13,131 nucleotides of DNA, from contig NNSL01000447.1 of NCBI GenBank assembly GCA_003123965.1, positions 1-13,131 on the forward strand, read 5' to 3'. Below are positions 7,906 to 13,131 of this stretch, piece after piece. The translations under genes were made by a program, and so were the position numbers. Positions within the stretch are counted from its first letter, which is position 1; the number at the start of each line of letters is the position of its first letter. Source of the DNA: Balneolaceae bacterium SMO_bin1 (GTDB taxonomy: Bacteria; Bacteroidota; Rhodothermia; Balneolales; Balneolaceae). The notes beneath the pieces were generated by a model, which searched no databases, was not told the DNA's origin, and was given only the letters and a program-made list of their open reading frames with translations.

Positions 7906-8376
7906 ATGTCGTCTTTTAAATCATTCGCCACCGTAATTGTATTAGCATTGTTCTTTAGCGCCTGTGGCAATTCCGGCGGAAGTTGGTCCACCTCGGTCCC
8001 CGAAGAAACCACGTTTGTGATTCTTCCCCAAAACGAAGCCACCGTACAGTCAGCGATCAATTCCGAATACATGCCGTTTCTGGAAGACATCAGCGCGGCG
8101 GCCGTGCAACTTGTGGCCGAAATTGATTCCAACGCCACCCAATCTATGCCGCTGCACAGTATCTTGATGTATCCCGGCACTGACCAAAAAATGCAGCCCA
8201 TTTGGATAACCCAGGCCCCCGACAATTTTCTGGAGACCGTCCGATCGAAATATGCGCGCTCGTTCGCTCAAAACGACTACGAATTTGAAGGTACGACTAT
8301 TTTAAGCCTTCAAATTAAAAACAGAGACTTTTTTCTGGCGTCGGGCGGAAAGTTTTTTAATGATGTCGGAATCTAG
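7906..8376 (+). CDS. Propeller lipoprotein, N-terminal part (frameshifted)
   Basis: This is the start of a lipoprotein gene. The ATG at 7906 gives a textbook lipoprotein signal: M-S-S-F-K, a hydrophobic core, and L-F-F-S-A-C with the lipidated cysteine at C20, followed by G-N-S-G-G and no Asp at +2. An upstream in-frame TTG (7738) and ATG (7747) would bury the signal behind more than 50 residues, so they are rejected as starts. The following 130 residues form the start of an alpha/beta region with V-P-E-E-T-T-F-V-I-L-P and a long amphipathic helix around residues 45-75. The faint pattern is of the DUF3352 kind seen in surface or periplasmic lipoproteins, not a firm match. The frame is lost in a T6 run at 8353-8358, and this frame then ends at TAG 8374-8376. 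Confidence 0.8.
   Translation: MSSFKSFATVIVLALFFSACGNSGGSWSTSVPEETTFVILPQNEATVQSAINSEYMPFLEDISAAAVQLVAEIDSNATQSMPLHSILMYPGTDQKMQPIWITQAPDNFLETVRSKYARSFAQNDYEFEGTTILSLQIKNRDFFLASGGKFFNDVGI
8353..8358 (+). other. Frame break in the lipoprotein gene (T6 run)
   Basis: The upstream frame reads AAG TTT TTT AAT and the downstream frame reads TTT TTA ATG ATG. Removing one T gives AAG TTT TTA ATG ATG, that is G-G-K-F-L-M-M-S-E-S, which joins the two parts into one protein of 863 residues (864 codons with stop). Confidence 0.85.
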
Positions 8377-10498
8377 CAAAGGCATCGAAAATATCATTCG
8401 CGTACAGCGTGGAGCGCAGCCCGGTGCGGATATATCTGACATTGAATTACCAGCTGGAGCCATATTGCTGAATACCCCTGCCCTCGATAGCTGGGTTTCG
8501 CAAATGGCACGGGTTACTTATCACCCCAACATTGACGGTGCATTGCAGGGTACCGATCCTACCATTTTAAATATAAATAGCCAAACCGAGAATCAGCGCC
8601 GCGAATTGCAACTAACGGGCTCAATACCCCTGCGGAGTGAAAAAAGCCATCTCATATCCGCTCTCTCGCATGAAAATCGGCCTATCACACTTGATCAGTA
8701 TATCTCATCGAATGCGGCCGCCTTTGGTATCTTTCGCATGCCGGTCGCCGGTGCCTTGCCAGATAGTCTCCCTGACACCACCAAAACCGATACCCATTTT
8801 CTTACCAACAGCGACGTGTACGCCTCCCTTGCCGAAAATATGGACACAGAACTTGGATTGGTAATGTATGCCCAATCAGGGTTTCTTTCGAGTGGTGAAT
8901 ATTTATTTTTACGCAAACTCAAAAATCCTGGCGCGTTCTCTAATCAGCTTGGATCACTGAGCCGCCAAGGCGTTATCTCAAGCGTTGACAGCGTTTACTT
9001 TGCCCAAAGCCACGCCTTGTCGCAATTAATCGGCTCAGAATTGAGTACTTTTAAGGACTTTTATATTAATGTAGTTAATGATGTGGCCGTGATATCGAAA
9101 CGAAAAGGGCTTACCGAATTGGTGGCATCTGACCGGCAACGACGGCGCGTAATTTCGTATGAACCATTCTATGAGGAAATTAAAAACAGCTTTCCCCAAC
9201 AGCTCAGCGGCCTTTTTGTAGCAGGCCCTGAATTCACTTCATACTTGTCTCCATATTTAACAACCGGCAGTTCGGTGGATGCTTTTACGTCTTCATTCAA
9301 TTACCTGACATTTACTGCTCAGCTTGATGATAATGCAGAGAATCTGGCCATTAATATCGCCACATTTAATCAGGATGAAGAGGATCAACCTTTCCGCGAA
9401 AACTGGTTTTATAATGTCGGTAACGCTGAACTTTCCGGGCCACCTACTTTTGGCAACATCGCCGGAAATTTTAATGACGAGGCTGTATTTGCCACCAATT
9501 CCGGGCGGGTGTATGTAATTGGAACTGATGGAACGCTCATTCAGCAATTTGATACCGGCACTGATGTGCCTGTTGGCTCACCGGTAGTATACGACTGGTA
9601 CGGAACAGGGCAGAACGTTATTCTGCAGGCGGCCGGCGATAAAATATATGGCTGGAATGAAAACGGGGAACCACTGCCTAAGTTCCCGTTCCGTTTAACG
9701 GAATCCATCACCACGCCACTGATTGTAACGGATATAAACGGTAACCGAATACCGGATGCCATTGTAGCTACTGCTGATAGGCGCCTGCATGTACTCAATG
9801 GCCGGGGTAATAACTTAGAAGGATGGCCGGTTACAACCAATGCGCCCATCCGCACCAAACCTTATGTTGGTGAGTATCAAAACCAGATGGCCGTTGTTGC
9901 TTATTCATCAAATGCCGCTCATGCCTGGGATGCGAGCGGCAATTTACTACCTGATTTTCCTCAATTTATAAACGCCAACTTTAGCGGATCACCGGTTCCT
10001 TTTGGCAATACCATGCTGGGTGGTGCGGTAGATGGCAATCTTTATGCGCTTGGCCCTGAAATCCCATTTTCCGACTCGCTAAATATTGGCGAATCGGGCA
10101 CAAACAATATGATTGGGAGTATCAATGTATCAAACCAGCCGTTGTTGGGCACTCCCGGCACTGCGGAGGGCCAAATTTTATCAACGGCACAAAACGGTTC
10201 CGTTTTCCTTTTTGACGAATACGGCCGACTGCAACTCACCAAAAATATGGGTCAACCCAGCGCTGAAAACTGGCCGGCCCGCCTCATTGATATTAATGGA
10301 AATGGGAGCACTGATATAGTAGCGCTTGCCAGCTATGGACGACTTTATGCCTGGCGTGCTTCAGACGGGGAACGGATCTTTAACCTGCCAACCGCCGGAA
10401 TGCGTCACCTTACCATTGGTGATATGGATGGTGATGAGCTGATGGAACTGGTTGCTCAAACCGATGAAGGCGTGCAGAGCTGGACGATAAACAGATAG
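8360..10498 (+). CDS. Propeller lipoprotein, C-terminal part (beta-propeller with FG-GAP-like loops)
   Basis: This is the main body of the lipoprotein, 712 residues in this frame from ATG 8360. That ATG is probably not a true start, because the 7906-8376 frame continues into it. The first part (to about residue 350) is an unrecognised alpha/beta domain with helices such as F-S-N-Q-L-G-S-L and Q-L-S-G-L-F-V-A-G. From about residue 358 it is a beta-propeller of PQQ-like/VCBS type. Calcium-binding-like loops are D-I-N-G-N-R-I-P-D (458-466), D-I-N-G-N-G-S-T-D (644-652) and D-M-D-G-D-E-L-M-E (688-696), and strand ends of the form L-Y-A-W or I-Y-G-W recur. The protein ends with the last blade, with no type IX sorting domain. 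It is probably anchored in the outer membrane. The role is unknown; propellers commonly bind protein or sugar ligands. Its stop is 6 bp from the stop of the convergent SDR gene. Confidence 0.85.
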   Translation: MMSESSKGIENIIRVQRGAQPGADISDIELPAGAILLNTPALDSWVSQMARVTYHPNIDGALQGTDPTILNINSQTENQRRELQLTGSIPLRSEKSHLISALSHENRPITLDQYISSNAAAFGIFRMPVAGALPDSLPDTTKTDTHFLTNSDVYASLAENMDTELGLVMYAQSGFLSSGEYLFLRKLKNPGAFSNQLGSLSRQGVISSVDSVYFAQSHALSQLIGSELSTFKDFYINVVNDVAVISKRKGLTELVASDRQRRRVISYEPFYEEIKNSFPQQLSGLFVAGPEFTSYLSPYLTTGSSVDAFTSSFNYLTFTAQLDDNAENLAINIATFNQDEEDQPFRENWFYNVGNAELSGPPTFGNIAGNFNDEAVFATNSGRVYVIGTDGTLIQQFDTGTDVPVGSPVVYDWYGTGQNVILQAAGDKIYGWNENGEPLPKFPFRLTESITTPLIVTDINGNRIPDAIVATADRRLHVLNGRGNNLEGWPVTTNAPIRTKPYVGEYQNQMAVVAYSSNAAHAWDASGNLLPDFPQFINANFSGSPVPFGNTMLGGAVDGNLYALGPEIPFSDSLNIGESGTNNMIGSINVSNQPLLGTPGTAEGQILSTAQNGSVFLFDEYGRLQLTKNMGQPSAENWPARLIDINGNGSTDIVALASYGRLYAWRASDGERIFNLPTAGMRHLTIGDMDGDELMELVAQTDEGVQSWTINR
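9431..10495 (+). repeat. Eight propeller repeats within the lipoprotein gene
   Basis: By eye I count eight repeats of about 35-50 residues. Each has the pattern S-P/x-x-x-D-x-x-G-x-x-x-x-V/I-x-x-x-x-x-G-x-L/V-Y-x-x-x-x-x-G. They start near residues 360, 404, 450, 496, 541, 592, 636 and 680 of the C-terminal part. Blades 3, 7 and 8 carry D-x-N/D-G-N/D loops. Linkers carry L-P-K-F-P, L-E-G-W-P, L-P-D-F-P and A-E-N-W-P, the usual bridging motif between blades. Divergence between blades is high, so this is a domain fold rather than a recent DNA repeat. Confidence 0.7.
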
Positions 10499-10504
10499 CA
10501 AGTT

Positions 10505-11413
10505 TTATAAAATTTCGCTCAGTGCTTCTCTTACATGCGTAAATTTAAATTCGAAATCCACCTTCTGCAGCTGCTTTGGCCGCACCCTCAAACTTTCCAA
10601 AATAGGTTCTGCGGCCTCTCCTAACGCAACATTCAGTACAAATTCTGGCACTTTCAGCTTCGCCGGGCGATTCATTACATCACCCAACGCATTTGCCAAT
10701 TCCTGCATAGTTACCGGGTTAGGTGCATTCAGGTTATATACGCCGTCAAACCCATCATTTTTAAGCGGATATATGAGCCCGCGACAAAGATCATGCCGAT
10801 GAATCCACGGCACAAATTGGGTGCCGCGCCCAATAGGTCCGCCAACAAATAGCTTAAATGCTGGTATCATTTTTTGCAATGCCCCGCCTCCCTGCTCCAA
10901 CACAATGCCAATACGGGGAATGGCCAGACGCACGCCAGCCTCTTTTGCTGGTTTAGCTGCTGCCTCCCAGTCTACACAAACCTGGGCCAAAAAATCGCTT
11001 CCCGGAGGTTCGTCTTCGGTTAGAATGTCGGTTCCGCGTCCGCCGTAATATCCCGCAGCAGATGCTGAAACCATTACCTCGGGTGGATTGTCGGCAGCTT
11101 TCATGGCTTCTACCAACGTTTTTGTGCTTTCTACCCGGCTATTATGAATACGTTTCTTTACGGTGTCCGTCCACCGTTGACCGAAGATATTTTCGCCGGC
11201 CAGGTTAATGACAGCATCAGTCTTTTCCATAGCCTCCACCAGATTGGCATCCCACGAGATAAACTGCTGATTTTTAGCTTGTTCCTCTTTGTACTTTTTA
11301 GGGCTCCGTGTAATGATTGTCAAATAGTGTCCTTGCTGCAGTAGCATGGGGCATAATTCCGAGCCCACAAAACCGGTTCCACCTGTAATTAAAATATTCA
11401 TAAGCTTGGCCAT
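10505..11413 (-). CDS. TIGR01777 family (SDR39U1-like) NAD(P)-dependent epimerase/oxidoreductase
   Basis: This is an atypical extended short-chain dehydrogenase of the TIGR01777/YfcH family. It is 302 residues from the first ATG; a start at the second ATG (M5, 11401) matches family N-termini beginning M-x-I-L-I-T-G-G and gives 298. The Rossmann dinucleotide motif is G-G-T-G-F-V-G (11-17). Further family marks are N-L-A-G-E-N-I (about 70), W-T-D-x-V-K-K-R-I-x-x-S-R (about 81), S-A-S-A-A-G-Y-Y-G (about 117-125), F-V-P-W-I-H (about 201) and V-Y-N-L-N-A-P (about 227), plus a C-terminal DUF1731-like region with S-L-R-V-R-P-K-Q-L. The family's substrate is not established, though a nucleotide-sugar- or NADPH-dependent role is usually assumed. 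The gene stands alone between two plus-strand genes. Confidence 0.93.
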   Translation of the reverse strand: MAKLMNILITGGTGFVGSELCPMLLQQGHYLTIITRSPKKYKEEQAKNQQFISWDANLVEAMEKTDAVINLAGENIFGQRWTDTVKKRIHNSRVESTKTLVEAMKAADNPPEVMVSASAAGYYGGRGTDILTEDEPPGSDFLAQVCVDWEAAAKPAKEAGVRLAIPRIGIVLEQGGGALQKMIPAFKLFVGGPIGRGTQFVPWIHRHDLCRGLIYPLKNDGFDGVYNLNAPNPVTMQELANALGDVMNRPAKLKVPEFVLNVALGEAAEPILESLRVRPKQLQKVDFEFKFTHVREALSEIL

Positions 11414-11519
11414 TATTCTATATATTTGCTATGATTACGAATTTTTTATTTTCAACATTCCTTCATGGTAAGCCTCAAATTGTTTAGTAAAATAGCAATA
11501 GATACGACCAATCAAATTT

Positions 11520-11984
11520 ATGATTTCTAATAAACGGCGTATAGGAGTTATCGTTATTCGGATTTTACTGGGTGCCATTTTTTTGCTTTCAGGCATTGGC
11601 AAACTACTTGACAGCGGCTACGTGAATTATGATCTGGTGCGTCTGCTATCAACTACTTACTTCTGGGTGATTGAGTACGCGGCCCTGATTATAATTTCAA
11701 TCAGCATAGTAGAATTAGCAGTTGCTATTTTGCTGTTGTGGGGCAAAAAAATACGTTGGGCTCTGTCGATTGGCTTAATGATGCTGGTCGGTTTTAGCAG
11801 CGTGCTCGGCTACTTTTATTTGCAGGGCATGAATGTATCAAGCTGTGGGTGCTTTGGGGCATTTGGTTTTAGCTCCGGATTGGGTTTCACCCTTATACGA
11901 AATGGAGTGATGATGGTGCTCATTATTGGTGCATTTATTTTGCTGAGTAATAAAAAGCACCCAAAATCTGAAGCTACTATTTAA
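11520..11984 (+). CDS. MauE/DoxX-like four-TM membrane protein
   Basis: This is a 154-residue integral membrane protein with four predicted TM helices (about 9-27, 52-74, 80-101 and 124-143). Helix 1 has G-x-x-F-x-x-S-G-I-G-K-L, the DoxX/MauE-type beginning. Between helices 3 and 4 lies C-G-C-F-G (109-113) followed by R127-N in helix 4. This C-x-C-F-G plus Arg layout is that of MauE-like proteins, which in methylamine dehydrogenase systems support disulfide formation or electron transfer. No mau gene, thioredoxin-like partner or vitamin K reductase is next to it, so the partner is unknown. Its ATG follows a 106 bp AT-rich gap shared with the divergent SDR gene. Its last 8 bases overlap the 3' end of the opposite epimerase gene. 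The family call is good; the function is not known. Confidence 0.85.
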   Translation: MISNKRRIGVIVIRILLGAIFLLSGIGKLLDSGYVNYDLVRLLSTTYFWVIEYAALIIISISIVELAVAILLLWGKKIRWALSIGLMMLVGFSSVLGYFYLQGMNVSSCGCFGAFGFSSGLGFTLIRNGVMMVLIIGAFILLSNKKHPKSEATI

Positions 11985-13002
11985 GCCTAACACCCAATCC
12001 GATTCTGTCTGGTATAATTACGCGCTTATCTTGAGTCAGTGTCAGCCCTTCCGCAATGTCGTTTTTAATAAGCAAATGCCCGTCTAAGTCTGCATAATCA
12101 GCCCAAAGGCTCAAAACAGCACCTGCCGTATTTGCTACCGAACTCTCAATCATGCATCCAATCATCACTTGTAAACCACAAGCATGTGCATCATGTATTA
12201 CCTGAAACGCTTTAACCATACTGCCTATTTTCATCAATTTGATATTAACGATATCAAACGCCTCCGCTATACTATCAAGTGATTCACCTCCGAGAAAGCT
12301 TTCATCCGCACAAAGCGGGATGGGAGAATATGCTTTAAGCTCGCGTTGACCGTGAATATTTGCAGCGGGCATGGGTTGCTCAACCAATTCAACATTTAAA
12401 TCGGCTAAAAAGTCAATCATGCTTTTAGCTTGGCTTAGAGTCTGCCAGCTTTCGTTCGCGTCTACTCTAATGGGCTTCTCAGTTACAGTTCGCAAAGCTT
12501 GTATAATTTCCTTATCCCGTTCGGTGCCGAGCTTTACTTTATAAATTGGATATTCGGGCGCATTTAGCACTTTTTCCTTCATCACCTGAATATCATCCAG
12601 CCCAATGGTGTATGATGTTTGGTGTCCTATTCGTGCAGGTGCATTCTGTAGTTTCCAAAGCGGTTGCCCCTGACTTTTGCTGTACCAGTCGAGCCATGCC
12701 ATTTCTACGGCAGCCCGAGCAGCGTGTACTTCGTTTTCCATTTCATCCAAGGCAGCCGCTAACTGCTCAGGACTTGCGATAGAATCAAATAAATCGGCAG
12801 GCAGTGATTCCAGATAACCTATAACCGTATCTGCATTTCGTTGTAACGACGGTTTGGGGGCCGCCTCTCCGATTCCCACATAGTTTCCACCACTCAACTG
12901 TATCAATACATTAGAAACCGTTTCTTTGGTGCCTCTTGAAATAGTAAACGGATGCTTTAGTTTAAGCGAAATTTTACGCCAGGTGAGATTAAAATGAGGC
13001 AT
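11977..13002 (-). CDS. Dipeptide epimerase (enolase superfamily, L-Ala-D/L-Glu epimerase-like)
   Basis: This enzyme epimerises the second residue of a dipeptide, typically L-Ala-D-Glu released from peptidoglycan, in the cytoplasm. An ATG at 13002 gives 341 residues; a TTG at 13017 would add five (numbers below use the TTG). The muconate-lactonizing-type fold is visible: a capping domain with P-F-T-I-S-R-G-T-K (23-31), then barrel residues K160-x-K162 and K260 as acid/base lysines and D186 (D-A-N), E213 (V-E-Q-P) and D238 (A-D-E-S) as Mg2+ ligands. The dipeptide-epimerase D-x-D motif is at D310-L-D312, which in the family binds the substrate amino terminus. The gene starts inside the end of cdsA (14 bp overlap from the ATG), so it is translationally coupled to it. 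K31 sits where Ala-Glu epimerases carry an Arg, which leaves the exact dipeptide open. Confidence 0.9.
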   Translation of the reverse strand: MPHFNLTWRKISLKLKHPFTISRGTKETVSNVLIQLSGGNYVGIGEAAPKPSLQRNADTVIGYLESLPADLFDSIASPEQLAAALDEMENEVHAARAAVEMAWLDWYSKSQGQPLWKLQNAPARIGHQTSYTIGLDDIQVMKEKVLNAPEYPIYKVKLGTERDKEIIQALRTVTEKPIRVDANESWQTLSQAKSMIDFLADLNVELVEQPMPAANIHGQRELKAYSPIPLCADESFLGGESLDSIAEAFDIVNIKLMKIGSMVKAFQVIHDAHACGLQVMIGCMIESSVANTAGAVLSLWADYADLDGHLLIKNDIAEGLTLTQDKRVIIPDRIGLGVRLK

Positions 13003-13131
13003 ACCCAAATATTTCAAGGCACTGCAGGTAAAGATAAAAGGCTGGTGCGGCTAAAATCACACCGTCAAAGCGATCGAAGGCGCCCCCATGGCCGGGCAGG
13101 ATATCAGAAGCGTCTTTTACGTTTGCGGCCC
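12989..13131 (-). CDS. cdsA: Phosphatidate cytidylyltransferase, C-terminal end (partial)
   Basis: Only the last 46 or so codons lie in the window, ending at TAA 12989-12991. CdsA makes CDP-diacylglycerol from CTP and phosphatidic acid in the inner membrane, the entry to phospholipid synthesis. The visible part contains the family signature: N-V-K-D-A-S-D-I-L-P-G-H-G-G followed by F-D-R-F-D, then a hydrophobic last TM helix (V-I-L-A-A-P-A-F-Y-L-Y-L). The K-D pair and the H-G-G-x-x-D-R-x-D block are the conserved catalytic region of the family. The gene continues beyond 13131 on the minus strand. It overlaps the start of the dipeptide epimerase, so the two are probably one operon. This coding end is short and easy to miss. 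Confidence 0.93.
   Translation of the reverse strand, partial: AANVKDASDILPGHGGAFDRFDGVILAAPAFYLYLQCLEIFGYASF

Noticed and set aside
10503..10512. TTTTATAAAA palindrome between the convergent lipoprotein and SDR genes
   Set aside because: All A/T with no loop; too weak to be a terminator and expected by chance in AT-rich ends.

Overview
The window is a chromosomal piece of a moderate-GC bacterium of the Bacteroidota/Balneolota type. This is inferred from a Bacillus-like (class II) AroA, a giant TPR protein beside HflX, a TIGR01777-type SDR, a MauE-like membrane protein and a dipeptide epimerase next to cdsA. The near absence of Shine-Dalgarno sequences and the acidic proteins fit as well. 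I see no RNA genes, CRISPR array, insertion sequence, prophage or transfer functions. Codon and base use look uniform, so this reads as core rather than accessory DNA.

Left block, all on the minus strand (58-7609, transcribed right to left): a three-TM protein with a possible PH-like tail, then hflX, then a CBS-ACT protein, with gaps of 21 and 12 bp, so probably one operon. After 104 bp comes a periplasmic TPR protein of about 1,001 residues, whose frame is broken by one base, with aroA starting 3 bp after it. After another 148 bp, which hold a good sigma70-like promoter, comes an Hsp20 small heat-shock protein.

Middle: a 296 bp divergent intergenic region (7610-7905), then a plus-strand gene (7906-10498) for a lipoprotein of about 863 residues ending in an eight-repeat beta-propeller. 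It too is broken by one base, in a run of six T. It converges, 6 bp apart, on a minus-strand TIGR01777 epimerase-like SDR.

Right block: a plus-strand four-TM MauE/DoxX-like protein (11520-11984) overlaps by 8 bp, tail to tail, with a minus-strand dipeptide epimerase of the enolase superfamily. That gene is in turn overlapped by the 3' end of cdsA, which runs off the window.

The common theme is envelope and housekeeping: phospholipid precursor synthesis (cdsA), probable peptidoglycan peptide salvage (epimerase), envelope TPR scaffolding, a surface or periplasmic lipoprotein, ribosome rescue (HflX) and protein protection (Hsp20). I found no convincing new multi-gene system. The points most worth a second look are the two single-base frame breaks, each in a homopolymer run and each in an otherwise intact long gene, the architecture of the propeller lipoprotein, and the unresolved substrate of the dipeptide epimerase.
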